From assembly GCA_963668435.2 (NCBI GenBank), contig CAXXSC010000001.1, forward strand, positions 248,001 through 312,000: DNA of 64,000 nucleotides, written 5' to 3'. The notes under the pieces were generated by a model, which searched no databases, was not told where the DNA came from, and saw only the letters and a program-made list of their open reading frames with translations. The position numbers were made by a program, and so were the translations under genes. Position 1 is the stretch's first letter, and each line of letters starts with the position of its first letter. This document shows positions 23,669 through 32,194 of this stretch, in pieces. Origin of the DNA: G963668435 sp963668435 (GTDB taxonomy: Bacteria; Latescibacterota; Latescibacteria; Latescibacterales; Latescibacteraceae).

Positions 23669-25921
23669 ATGAGAATTGTACTCATATTAATCGGCTTACT
23701 GATTTCGCAGGCATCGTTTTCCGATGAAAACGTTGATATGGCACGTATTCGCGGTATTGTCCTGGATGAAAGCGCGTCGCCGGTTTCCGGGGCAGTTGTA
23801 AGCTTGGAATCACCGAGCCGGGCTGATACTACCGATACCTACGGACGTTTCCTTTTCGAGCGGCTTCAGCCGGGCAGATACCTGTTATCTGTGAAAAAAG
23901 ACGGTTCTTCTTTCTCGCAGCTGCAAAATAAGGTGACAGCAACCACCAGTCCCGCTGATCCGGTCGTCTTTATACTCGAGCAGAGAACCTATACTGTTGA
24001 CGAGGTCGTTGTCATCGGTTCGAATGAAAGTTCAGGTGATCAGCAGGAAAACAGTCCTTCCCAGGTGGATATCGTAACTCGATCGGAGTTTGAGGTCCAT
24101 GCCGCGACTGTCGAGGATGTCATTGCATCGACTCCGAGCGCATCGATCAGCACCTATGGCGGTCTCGGCTCCTTTTCCGAGGTGTCCCTTCGTGGTTCAT
24201 ACTCGAACCAGGTGCAGGTCTATGTTGACGGTATGTTGTTGAACGAATCGATCGGCGGCTCAGTCAATCTTGGACTGATACCGCTGAACAATGTCGACAG
24301 GGTTGAGATATGGCGAAGTGGTGCACCTGCTCGATTCGGCGGTGATGCGGTCGGCGGCGCCATAAACATCGTTACACGGGAGTATTCGGAAAACAGACAG
24401 ACCATCTCGCTCGGTTACGGCTCGTTCGGGACTGTGACCGGTCATGGCGTTTTCGGCTTCGGGCCGAAGGATTCACGTCTGATAGTCTCGCTTGATGCCG
24501 CGACATCCAGAAATGATTACGATTACACGAGCGATAACGGCACACCGCAGAATCCCGATGACGATTATACGACTTATCGCCGCAACAACGATTATCGGAC
24601 CGTGAACGGGCTTGTAAAATATCGCCGTCTCATCGGCAGCGGAATGATTCTCGAGGTTTCCAATCATACCATGTCCTCCCGCAAGAACCTTCCCAACACC
24701 CAGCACATACTTTTTTCAAGCGCGTCTCTGAAAACTTCGAAAAACCTGTTGCAATCACGCTTTTCGTGGATGCCCGAATCACTTCCTTTTATGGAAATCG
24801 CGCCGACAGCTCATTATATCGTCTCAAACGAGCATTACGAGGATAAGGACGGTCATGTGGGCTGGGGTGAACAGGACAATATATATACGACCAATACGGT
24901 CAAGGGTATGATCCCGTTTTCGCTGCGTCGGGCAATGTTCGGCTCGTTCACGCTGACTCCGGTGGCATCCCGGGAATCGTATTCACCGGAACACCGTCTC
25001 GAGAAAACAATTCCCCTCTCCAGCGACCGGGAACACCTCGGTCTTGTCGGTGATTTTGAGATGCACTCGCCGGGTCAGGCTGTAACGCTCACTGCAAATA
25101 TGCGCCGGGACCGTTATTACAGCGAATATGAGGGGCAGGCTAATGTGTTCAGTCCGGAGCCGCCTGAACCCAAATACCATCATTTCACCAACAGACAGAC
25201 AGGGATTAAAATCGAGCCGCATCCTCTCGTTTCGTTCAGGTGGAATTACGGGGACAACTGGCGTGTCCCGAGTTTCTACGAGCTTTTCGGCGACCGCGGC
25301 GGCATTATATCGAAATCGGGTCTCAAGCCCGAACATGTGTATCGCTGGGATGCCGGCCTCAGGTTTCATCTGCCGGAATGGGCCCGCTCACCCGAGGGAC
25401 GTTTCGATGTTGTCTATTTCGACAATAATTATCGCGACCTCATACAATGGTATACCAATAATTACGGATTCATTGAGCCTGCGAATGTGGCCGGTTCATA
25501 CGTGCGGGGTACTGAGCTCATATGGAATACTCGTTTATTCAATTCCATTGGCCTTCGCGGCAACTGGACAATACAGAATTCACGCGTGACTGACACAACG
25601 AAAAGCTACCACCAGGACAAACAGCTCCCCAATCGGCCAAAGCGCTACGGCACCGCAACACTTGAGTATTCGCGAAAGAATGCCACCCTGTCATGGATTT
25701 TGGATTACAAGGATTCATACTACCTCGACCGCTCGAACCAGCCGCACATGAAATATCCGGGACGGTCGCTGCATGACCTGTCCTTTTCCCTTGGATTTAA
25801 GGACAATACGATGGTGTGGCGCTTCATGGTTGAAAATGTAACTGACAGGAATACCTTTGACATGCGGGGCATGCCGAAACCGGGACGATCATATTCTATC
25901 GACATACGTTATTCATTATGA
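23669..25921 (+). CDS. btuB-like: TonB-dependent outer-membrane receptor for cobamides (BtuB-like)
   Basis: The 750-residue protein has a signal peptide, then a carboxypeptidase-regulatory-like Ig domain (about 24-108, RGIVLDESASPVSGAVVSL ... GRYLLSVKKDGS). A plug domain (about 115-230) carries VDEVVVIGSN and VEIWRSGAPARFGGDAVGG, and a 22-strand-type barrel ends in an aromatic-terminated strand (SYSIDIRYSL). Control by the cobalamin riboswitch and the following btuFDC and cob genes make corrinoid uptake the likely job. The sequence is closer in style to Bacteroidota receptors, with the extra N-terminal domain, than to enterobacterial BtuB. Energy would come from TonB-ExbBD encoded elsewhere. 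Confidence 0.93.
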   Translation: MRIVLILIGLLISQASFSDENVDMARIRGIVLDESASPVSGAVVSLESPSRADTTDTYGRFLFERLQPGRYLLSVKKDGSSFSQLQNKVTATTSPADPVVFILEQRTYTVDEVVVIGSNESSGDQQENSPSQVDIVTRSEFEVHAATVEDVIASTPSASISTYGGLGSFSEVSLRGSYSNQVQVYVDGMLLNESIGGSVNLGLIPLNNVDRVEIWRSGAPARFGGDAVGGAINIVTREYSENRQTISLGYGSFGTVTGHGVFGFGPKDSRLIVSLDAATSRNDYDYTSDNGTPQNPDDDYTTYRRNNDYRTVNGLVKYRRLIGSGMILEVSNHTMSSRKNLPNTQHILFSSASLKTSKNLLQSRFSWMPESLPFMEIAPTAHYIVSNEHYEDKDGHVGWGEQDNIYTTNTVKGMIPFSLRRAMFGSFTLTPVASRESYSPEHRLEKTIPLSSDREHLGLVGDFEMHSPGQAVTLTANMRRDRYYSEYEGQANVFSPEPPEPKYHHFTNRQTGIKIEPHPLVSFRWNYGDNWRVPSFYELFGDRGGIISKSGLKPEHVYRWDAGLRFHLPEWARSPEGRFDVVYFDNNYRDLIQWYTNNYGFIEPANVAGSYVRGTELIWNTRLFNSIGLRGNWTIQNSRVTDTTKSYHQDKQLPNRPKRYGTATLEYSRKNATLSWILDYKDSYYLDRSNQPHMKYPGRSLHDLSFSLGFKDNTMVWRFMVENVTDRNTFDMRGMPKPGRSYSIDIRYSL

Positions 25922-25987
25922 AAGGAGGTCAGGCGGCCGAAGAAATACTAAATAACTACTCACACTCATAATTTTGGAGAAAATCAG

Positions 25988-27358
25988 ATGAAAAAAGCGT
26001 TTGCTGCCGTAGTTATGCTGCTTTTTTTTGTGTCAACTGTGTCCGCGGGTCAGCTCATCGTAACAACATCCGACTATGAATCGGGTAATACCGCTGTTTA
26101 CAATACGGGAACAGGTGATTTTAACGGTGCGGCTCTCGGTCAGGATGATCAGGATATTATTGTCGATTCCGACGGTGAAAATGTATATTTTATATCGAGA
26201 ACGCTGGGCTCCGTGGCAAAATACGATGCTGATCTCAATGGCATGATCTGGCAGTATTCCGTCGGAGCTGGATCAAATCCGCATGATATTGTGTTCCTTG
26301 AAGAAAAAGCGTATGTTATTCGTTACGGTGCGCAGGAAATCCTCGTTGTAGACCAGAATGCCGGAAGCCAGGATTCTTTTGAACTGGGTACAATCGACAT
26401 TTCAGCTTATGATGAGAACGGCACACCTGAAGCGACATATGGCTTTGTCTGTGACGGTATGGTTTACGTCGTCATGCAGCGTCTGAACGGCTGGACTGCT
26501 GAGATCCCGGGCTATGTTATAAAGATCGATCCGGAGACAGATACGATCTTGGACCTCGATCCCGCAACTGACGGCGTTCAGGGCATTGAGCTTCTGGTGA
26601 AGAATCCCGCATATTTCGCCCAGGTCGGTAATACCGCGTACATTGGCGGCCATGACTGGTCCGGCCAGACCGAGGGTGTTCTGACTCTCGATCTCGGCAA
26701 TGTGGACCTTCCCCAGTCGATGCTTCTGGACGAAGAAACGATGTTCATGGATATCACCGGTGTCAAGGTCTTCGATGAAACACTCGCTATATTCTATTCT
26801 TCCGCATGGGTGGAAGTTGGCGGCGAATGGGTGCAGGAAGCTGCGGCGTACTGGTTCGATCCGGCAACAGGTGCGATGGGTGAGGCACTCCCGATCCCTA
26901 CGCCTGACGGTGGCGCGGTCAAGGTCGGTGATATCGTGTATGTCGGTTCAAGAGACAATGACGCATTGGGTATTTATCCGGTCGATCCCTCGACGAATAC
27001 GCTTGCGGGAGATATAATGACATCGTCGCTGCCGCCAATGTCGATGGTGTATATCGAGAGTGGGGCGACAGCGGTGAATGACGAGGCCGTGCCCGAATCT
27101 TTTGCACTCGATGCGCCGTATCCCAATCCGTTTAATCCGTCGACAACCCTTTCGTTCTCGTTGTCGGATGCCGGTATGACCTCGGTTGAGGTGTTCAACC
27201 TTGCTGGCCAGAAGGTCACAGAGCTTGTAAATATGCATCTTGAGGCCGGAAACCATTCTGTAGTCTGGAATGCCGGGAATGTATCGAATGGTGTCTATTT
27301 CATCAGCGTAAAACATGGTAATACCGTTCAGTCAGCCAAGGTTGTGCTTGTTAAGTAA
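25988..27358 (+). CDS. Secreted beta-propeller protein with C-terminal sorting domain, BtuG analogue
   Basis: The 456-residue protein has a signal peptide (AAVVMLLFFVSTVSAG), a YncE-like propeller (about 25-350, with repeated blades such as NPHDIVFLEEKAYVIRYG and VKVGDIVYVGSRDNDALGIYPV) and a FlgD/type 9-like C-terminal sorting domain beginning at APYPNPFNPSTTLSF. It follows the riboswitch-controlled receptor by 66 bases with GGAG before the ATG. In Bacteroides the beta-propeller lipoprotein BtuG caps the BtuB receptor and binds cobamides tightly. The same fold class in the same gene position suggests an analogous job, but surface attachment would be by a sorting domain rather than a lipid. 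Cobamide binding is inference. Confidence 0.8.
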   Translation: MKKAFAAVVMLLFFVSTVSAGQLIVTTSDYESGNTAVYNTGTGDFNGAALGQDDQDIIVDSDGENVYFISRTLGSVAKYDADLNGMIWQYSVGAGSNPHDIVFLEEKAYVIRYGAQEILVVDQNAGSQDSFELGTIDISAYDENGTPEATYGFVCDGMVYVVMQRLNGWTAEIPGYVIKIDPETDTILDLDPATDGVQGIELLVKNPAYFAQVGNTAYIGGHDWSGQTEGVLTLDLGNVDLPQSMLLDEETMFMDITGVKVFDETLAIFYSSAWVEVGGEWVQEAAAYWFDPATGAMGEALPIPTPDGGAVKVGDIVYVGSRDNDALGIYPVDPSTNTLAGDIMTSSLPPMSMVYIESGATAVNDEAVPESFALDAPYPNPFNPSTTLSFSLSDAGMTSVEVFNLAGQKVTELVNMHLEAGNHSVVWNAGNVSNGVYFISVKHGNTVQSAKVVLVK

Positions 27359-27390
27359 TATCTGTAAAGTTTTTCATAATCAGTATATTA

Positions 27391-27419
27391 TCCATGAGGG
27401 GCGTGTGTCCCCTCATGGA
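27391..27419 (+). terminator. Perfect 11-bp hairpin between the propeller gene and btuF
   Basis: TCCATGAGGGG (27391-27401) pairs perfectly with CCCCTCATGGA (27409-27419) around a seven-base loop. It is followed by a T-poor segment (TGGTGTTTTATC). It may reduce read-through so that outer-membrane proteins are made in excess of the ABC importer, or protect the 3' end of the upstream mRNA. Confidence 0.5.
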
Positions 27420-27444
27420 TGGTGTTTTATCTGAAAGGTGTCCC

Positions 27445-28374
27445 ATGCGGTTCAGACAGAGCTTATATCGCTATTGCGTGATCATTATAGTCGGCTTGTG
27501 TGTCATTTCGGCCGGCTGCGGGCGGCAAAATGCTGATAAAGAACGGGTTTCGCAAGATCAGGCAGGCACCGCGGATTTCAAGAGGATTGTGTCGCTTGCC
27601 CCGAGCATTACCGAAACGCTTTTTGCCCTTGGGATCGGTGAGCGTGTCGTTGGTGTGACACGGTTCTGCAACTACCCGCCGGCAGCGAAAGCAAAAGAGT
27701 CAGTGGGGGGGTATCTCGATCCCAATTACGAGAAAATGGCGACCTTATATCCGGACATAGTTTTTCTGCTGCCCGAACATGAGGATGTCCGCGCGTATCT
27801 TGATCAACTGGGTATACGGCACGAAACGGTCCATAACCGCACTGTTGATGAAATACTTGAAACTATCCATACAATCGGCGTTCTCTGCAATGCTGAAACA
27901 GCCGCTGATTCACTCATTGCGTCAATCGATATGAGGATGCAGGCGGTTCACGGCAGACATGCCAGTAGCTCACCCAGGAGTATCCTCATTTCCATTGGCA
28001 GAACAATGGGAACGGGCACGCTTCAGGATATTTATGTCGCAGGCACCGGTACGTTCTATGACGAACTGATCGGACTGTCCGGTGGTGTCAATGCCTATCG
28101 CGATACGAAAACAGCCTATCCGTTGCTCAGTGCGGAGGGGCTCATGCATGTCAATCCCGATGTTATTATCGATCTTGTTCCCGATTTCGATGCAAAAGGA
28201 TTTAGTAAGGCTTCGCTTCTCAGTGAGTGGTACAGTGTTGGGCATGTGAATGCGGTCAGGGATTCATCGGTGTATCTCCTCACCGGCGATTACGCCGTTA
28301 TTCCGGGTCCCCGATTTATTAACTTCATGGAAGATATTGCTGCAATAATACATACGAAAGCGGTGAGGCAGTGA
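27445..28374 (+). CDS. btuF: Cobamide-binding periplasmic lipoprotein (BtuF-like)
   Basis: This type III periplasmic-binding protein has a lipobox (VISAGC, Cys25), 309 residues, and the BtuF/FepB-like opening FKRIVSLAPSITETLFALGIGERVVGVTRFCNYP. It would carry corrinoid from the outer-membrane receptor to the BtuCD permease. I chose ATG 27445 because AAAGGTG lies just upstream and the signal sequence then starts normally; the frame is open 17 codons earlier, but those residues overlap the hairpin. Its last four bases overlap the BtuD start (GTGA). Iron-siderophore binding is the alternative, but the riboswitch and cob neighbours favour corrinoids. Confidence 0.9.
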   Translation: MRFRQSLYRYCVIIIVGLCVISAGCGRQNADKERVSQDQAGTADFKRIVSLAPSITETLFALGIGERVVGVTRFCNYPPAAKAKESVGGYLDPNYEKMATLYPDIVFLLPEHEDVRAYLDQLGIRHETVHNRTVDEILETIHTIGVLCNAETAADSLIASIDMRMQAVHGRHASSSPRSILISIGRTMGTGTLQDIYVAGTGTFYDELIGLSGGVNAYRDTKTAYPLLSAEGLMHVNPDVIIDLVPDFDAKGFSKASLLSEWYSVGHVNAVRDSSVYLLTGDYAVIPGPRFINFMEDIAAIIHTKAVRQ

Positions 28375-29159
28375 CGCCCATTATCAGAATCGCTGATTTC
28401 TCGTTCAGTATCGGTGAAACTCAAATTCTCAATCATGTCAGTCTCGATCTTTTAAAAGGCGAGTTCGTATCGATTATCGGGCCGAACGGAGCCGGTAAGT
28501 CAACCCTTCTGAACTGCTTAATGCGCATATATAAGGGCGGCACTGGCGTACTTGAAATAGACGGAAATGATATCGAGACTTTCAGCCAGCGAAAACTGGC
28601 TCGTCGTATCAGTTTTATTCCCCAGCAGGATTTGAGCGGTTTCCCTGTGACGGTTGATGAGTATGTGTTGATGAGCCGCTATCCGCACATGAGCCCGTTT
28701 TCGACAGTCAGCGATTCCGATCATGCGGCAGTCAATCGTGCGCTTGAAATAACCGGATGCACCCGTTTTGCCCATCGAAATATCGCGACCTTGAGCGGTG
28801 GAGAACGCCGGACAGTTTCAATTGCCGCGGCACTTGCGCAGGAAAGCAGGATCATGCTTCTCGATGAGCCGACAACTTTTCTCGATCCGAAACATGAACG
28901 CGACATTTTTGCCCTGATCAGGAATATCAATCGCGATCTCGGTTATACCATTCTCATGGTCACACATGACATCAATCACGCGGCGCTTTCCAGCGACCGT
29001 ATATGTATCATAAAGAACGGTGAGTGCGCATATTTCGGCGAGCCCAAAGCCATGATGAACAATGAGATACTCGAACCGCTGTTTGATACGTCTTTCGATT
29101 TCATTGCACACCCTGATAATGGTTTTCCCGTCATTCTTCCTGAGGGAGGCCGCGATTGA
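28371..29159 (+). CDS. btuD: Cobamide ABC transporter ATPase (BtuD-like)
   Basis: The 262-residue ATPase of the FecE/BtuD group has Walker A GPNGAGKST, Q-loop IPQQD, signature LSGGERR, Walker B IMLLDEPT and switch His in VTHD. Its start is GTG 28371, overlapping the btuF stop, and its stop overlaps the btuC start (TTGA). The length beyond the switch region is normal for the family. It powers import through the BtuC-like permease encoded next. The F-D-C gene order differs from the scattered enterobacterial genes but is common in operons of other phyla. Confidence 0.92.
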   Translation: MTPIIRIADFSFSIGETQILNHVSLDLLKGEFVSIIGPNGAGKSTLLNCLMRIYKGGTGVLEIDGNDIETFSQRKLARRISFIPQQDLSGFPVTVDEYVLMSRYPHMSPFSTVSDSDHAAVNRALEITGCTRFAHRNIATLSGGERRTVSIAAALAQESRIMLLDEPTTFLDPKHERDIFALIRNINRDLGYTILMVTHDINHAALSSDRICIIKNGECAYFGEPKAMMNNEILEPLFDTSFDFIAHPDNGFPVILPEGGRD

Positions 29160-30148
29160 AACAGCACGTCATGCTTTTTATAATATTTGCCGCCGCGGCA
29201 TGCACACTTTTAATCGCACCCTTTATAGGGATCGAGTCTGTCTCGCCTGCTGTTGTGTTCTCCGGCGCAGGTGAGGAAATAATCCGGGATATTTTCTGGC
29301 GGATTCGTGTGCCGAGAGTGCTGACAGCATTTTTTGCCGGTTCCGTTCTTTCAATCAGTGGCATGACATTTCAGGCGTTGTTCAGGAATCCGCTTGCCAC
29401 CCCCTATACCCTTGGTGTCTCCAGTGGTGCGGCGTTCGGTGCGGCTTTGTATGTACGGCTCGGTATCGTTTTCTCTCTGTTCGGTATGGCGGGACAATCG
29501 GTGAGCGCATTCATCGGGGCGTCGACCGCCCTCGGCATTGTATACTGGCTTACCCGCATGCGGAACAGTTTTTCGACTGCCTCCATGCTACTGGCCGGTG
29601 TTGCGGTCAGTTTCTTCTTTTCAAGTTTTATCCTCTTTCTGCAGTATTTGAGCGATTTCACCCATTCGTTCAGGATTGTCCGCTGGATGATGGGCGGGCT
29701 CGAGGTCGTCGGCTACCGTTCTTTCCTGTTGGTCATGCCCGTGGCTGTTATTGGCGGTGTTATATTGCTTCTGCTTTCACGCGAACTGAATCTCCTGTCA
29801 TTTGGTGAGACCATTGCGCTCAGCCGCGGTGTTGACACCTCGAAGCTGAAAACGTTACTCTTTTTCATCGTCTCGTTCATGGTAGGGACTGTTGTGTCGA
29901 TAACCGGTCCTATTGGATTTGTCGGCATGATGTGCCCGCATATCTGCAGGCTTCTTGTCGGTCACAGCCACCGGGTGCTTATGCCGGCATCGTTTTTCTT
30001 CGGCGGGATGTTCCTTGTAATCTGTGACACAATCGCCCGCACTGTCATCGCCCCTGCCGAAATACCGGGCGGCGTTATTACCGCCCTGTTAGGCGGGCCG
30101 TTTTTCCTCTGGCTCCTGATGAGCCGAAAAACAGAAATGACCACCTGA
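29156..30148 (+). CDS. btuC: Cobamide ABC transporter permease (BtuC/FecCD family)
   Basis: The 330-residue FecCD permease has about ten hydrophobic segments. Family signatures are RIPR-like RVPRVLTAFFAGSVLSISG, FRNPLATPYTLGVSSGAAFGA, and GPIGFVGMMCPHICRLLVGHSHR, the ATPase-contact loop. It starts at TTG 29156 within the btuD stop. It forms the inner-membrane channel of the BtuFDC importer. No gene overlap follows; 190 bases separate it from the adenosyltransferase. Confidence 0.93.
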   Translation: MKQHVMLFIIFAAAACTLLIAPFIGIESVSPAVVFSGAGEEIIRDIFWRIRVPRVLTAFFAGSVLSISGMTFQALFRNPLATPYTLGVSSGAAFGAALYVRLGIVFSLFGMAGQSVSAFIGASTALGIVYWLTRMRNSFSTASMLLAGVAVSFFFSSFILFLQYLSDFTHSFRIVRWMMGGLEVVGYRSFLLVMPVAVIGGVILLLLSRELNLLSFGETIALSRGVDTSKLKTLLFFIVSFMVGTVVSITGPIGFVGMMCPHICRLLVGHSHRVLMPASFFFGGMFLVICDTIARTVIAPAEIPGGVITALLGGPFFLWLLMSRKTEMTT

Positions 30149-30237
30149 TTCAAAACTGCACAGATACATTAATCAAAGGAATTCCTCACCGCTTGCTCCG
30201 GGGCAGATTATTAAAAGCCGCTTGATAACCGAGTCCC

Positions 30238-30265
30238 GTCATTCTGAACGTGTTTCAGTATCTGA
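30238..30265. repeat. Possible short intergenic repeat with small hairpin
   Basis: The segment contains CTGAA-N5-TTCAG (30244-30258) within a CGTCATTCTGAACG context. Similar CATTCTGA-type elements occur between genes in many environmental genomes. There is only one copy here, so the call rests on resemblance. Confidence 0.25.
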
Positions 30266-30338
30266 TGTACATCATTTTCACCAATAAAGCTTATTTCATG
30301 AGAATAGCACGAGAGTTTTTTTTGGGAGGCATCGAATT

Positions 30339-30854
30339 TTGAAAGGTTATGTCCAGATATACACAGGAAACGGTAAAGGCAAGACAACGGCGGCTTTCGG
30401 GCTGGCATTGAGAGCCGCCGGCGCTGGATTAAAAGTCTTTATAGCACAATTTATAAAGGGAATGCATTACAGCGAGCTGGATGCGTTCAAGCGTTTTGAG
30501 GATATGATAACCATACGGCAGTTCGGCCGCGGCTGCTTTATTTACGAAGAACCGGGGCAAGAGGATATCGACTGCGCCCGGAGCGGTTTGGCTGTTGTAA
30601 AAGAAATTGTTCGTGATGGCGGGTACCAGGTGGTTATCCTCGATGAAATCAACATCGCGGAGCATATCGGCCTTTTTGCCGTAGAGGATGTCATAGAGCT
30701 GATAGAGTCCAAGCCTGAGCATGTTGAGCTTGTTCTCACCGGCCGTTATGCCCATCCATCACTAATAGAACGTGCGGATCTGGTAACGGAAATGACCGAG
30801 ATTAAACACTATTACTCGAAAGGTGTCGAGGCGCGTGACGGTATCGAAAAATGA
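30339..30854 (+). CDS. cobO: Cob(I)alamin adenosyltransferase (CobO/BtuR type)
   Basis: The enzyme adds the 5'-deoxyadenosyl group from ATP to cob(I)inamide or cob(I)yrinic acid a,c-diamide. The 171-residue protein starts with the P-loop GNGKGKTTAAFGLALRAAG. It carries the family's FIKGMHYSELDAF, the VVILDEINIAEHIGLF segment with acidic metal residues and LTGRYAHPSLIERADLVTEM. Start TTG 30339 is supported by GGGAGG at 30324-30329. It sits between the importer and the lower-ligand genes, as expected for adenosylation of imported corrinoids. Confidence 0.95.
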   Translation: MKGYVQIYTGNGKGKTTAAFGLALRAAGAGLKVFIAQFIKGMHYSELDAFKRFEDMITIRQFGRGCFIYEEPGQEDIDCARSGLAVVKEIVRDGGYQVVILDEINIAEHIGLFAVEDVIELIESKPEHVELVLTGRYAHPSLIERADLVTEMTEIKHYYSKGVEARDGIEK

Positions 30855-31665
30855 TTTATCACTGTTGGACGGCGGGATCGCGCTCTCCTTTCCGTTCCGG
30901 CTCGGAACGTCATCCTACATCATTCCTGCCGATATCATTCCAAATGTGAGAGCCCTTGCCGGAATTGTCGACGATATCGAACTGGTTCTTTTCGAAACGG
31001 AAGAATTTTCCAACTTGCCGGATGCCGATACAATCGATACACTGCGTGTTCTGGCAAAAGAACATGAGTTGAGCTATACGGTTCATTTCCCGTTGGATGT
31101 GTCTCTCTGTGACAGCAATGAAGAGTGCCGGGAGAAGTCAGTCGAGCAATGCAGGCGGATTATCGACTGTACCCGGCCGCTTGACCCCTTTGCCTTTATC
31201 GTTCATTGCAATGAAGATTCCCCTGAGGGGGAATTCCCGTCCCGTGATATGGAGACGTGGCTGAAGCAGGCGCATCGTTCTTTCGGCGAGCTATCATCCT
31301 GTGTTGACGATCCGAAATGTTTTGCGGTGGAAACACTTCGATATCCTTTGCACACACTTGAAACTCCCATACGGGAGCATGGCTTTTCGGTCTGTCTGGA
31401 TATCGGACATTTGCTGTTGAATTCGTATTCGATCGAGGAGCATTATAGAAAGTATTGGGATATAACCCGGGTCATTCATTTGCACGGTATCATAGATGGG
31501 AAAGACCACGCAAGCCTGAAAGGGCTCGATAAGCAGGTTCTCGAAATTTTGCTGAATCTGCTGAAAACGACTGCGGCATCTGAGCGGGTGCTGACACTCG
31601 AAATTTTTTCCGAATCGGATTTTATTCATTCAATGGAGATATTGGAACGCTATGCCGAACGCTGA
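30835..31665 (+). CDS. cbiR: TIM-barrel protein, probable cobamide-remodelling hydrolase CbiR
   Basis: The protein belongs to the sugar-phosphate-isomerase/AP-endonuclease-2 TIM-barrel superfamily: FRLGTSSYIIPADIIPNVRAL at the start, then YTVHFPLDV, FIVHCNED, FAVETLRYP, VCLDIGHLLLNS and VIHLHGI, with metal-binding His, Glu and Asp at strand ends. CbiR, described from Akkermansia, is of this superfamily and cleaves the nucleotide loop of cobamides so that the lower ligand can be replaced. Position between cobO and cobU makes that identity likely. Start is uncertain: GTG 30835 has AAAGG and GAGG upstream, GTG 30823 would add four residues. It overlaps cobO by 20 bases and cobU by 14. Confidence 0.75.
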   Translation: MTVSKNDLSLLDGGIALSFPFRLGTSSYIIPADIIPNVRALAGIVDDIELVLFETEEFSNLPDADTIDTLRVLAKEHELSYTVHFPLDVSLCDSNEECREKSVEQCRRIIDCTRPLDPFAFIVHCNEDSPEGEFPSRDMETWLKQAHRSFGELSSCVDDPKCFAVETLRYPLHTLETPIREHGFSVCLDIGHLLLNSYSIEEHYRKYWDITRVIHLHGIIDGKDHASLKGLDKQVLEILLNLLKTTAASERVLTLEIFSESDFIHSMEILERYAER

Positions 31666-32194
31666 GTCAGTTCTCATCACCGGAGGGGCGAGAAGCGGTA
31701 AAAGCAGCTTTGCCCTCAAATGTGTGTCAAAGTATGCCAGGAAAGGATTCATTGCCACCGCAACAGCCTTTGATGATGAAATGCGTGAGCGGATACGCCG
31801 TCACAAGGCTGAGCGTGACAAATCCTTTGTCACTGTCGAGGAGCCTTACGATATTGCGGCGGTTGTCGAATCGCTTGCACCGTCTGTTGACAGCATTGTC
31901 ATCGATTGTATCACGATCTGGCTGAGCACTGTCATGGACCGTCATCGGGATATAGACGGGCCGTTTCCACCTGTCGAGAGATTTCTCTCCCTGCTTGATA
32001 ACGTGCCGTGTCCGCTCTATATTGTCACGAATGAGGTCGGTATGGGCATTGTTCCCGATAACGCGCTTGCCCGAAGGTTCAGGGATATCGCCGGAACGGT
32101 CAACCGCCGTATCGCTGAACGTGCGGACAGGGTTGTCTGCATGATAAGCGGCCTGCCGATGACCTTGAAAGGATCTGTCGATGACACGTTTTGA
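31652..32194 (+). CDS. cobU: Adenosylcobinamide kinase / adenosylcobinamide-phosphate guanylyltransferase
   Basis: CobU makes AdoCbi-GDP, the activated precursor to which the lower ligand is joined. The 180-residue protein has P-loop GGARSGKSSFAL, the RIRRHKAER segment with the guanylylated-histidine region, VIDCITIWLS and VTNEVGMGIVPDNALARRFRDIAG. Length and motif order fit the family. It overlaps cbiR by 14 bases and cobT by 14 bases, so translation is coupled. CobU can phosphorylate cobinamide and also take AdoCbi-P released by CbiR directly. Confidence 0.96.
   Translation: MPNAESVLITGGARSGKSSFALKCVSKYARKGFIATATAFDDEMRERIRRHKAERDKSFVTVEEPYDIAAVVESLAPSVDSIVIDCITIWLSTVMDRHRDIDGPFPPVERFLSLLDNVPCPLYIVTNEVGMGIVPDNALARRFRDIAGTVNRRIAERADRVVCMISGLPMTLKGSVDDTF

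Noticed and set aside
23454..23672. A 72-codon frame covering the riboswitch and terminator
   Set aside because: The DNA here is explained by the conserved RNA element; the frame has no ribosome binding site.
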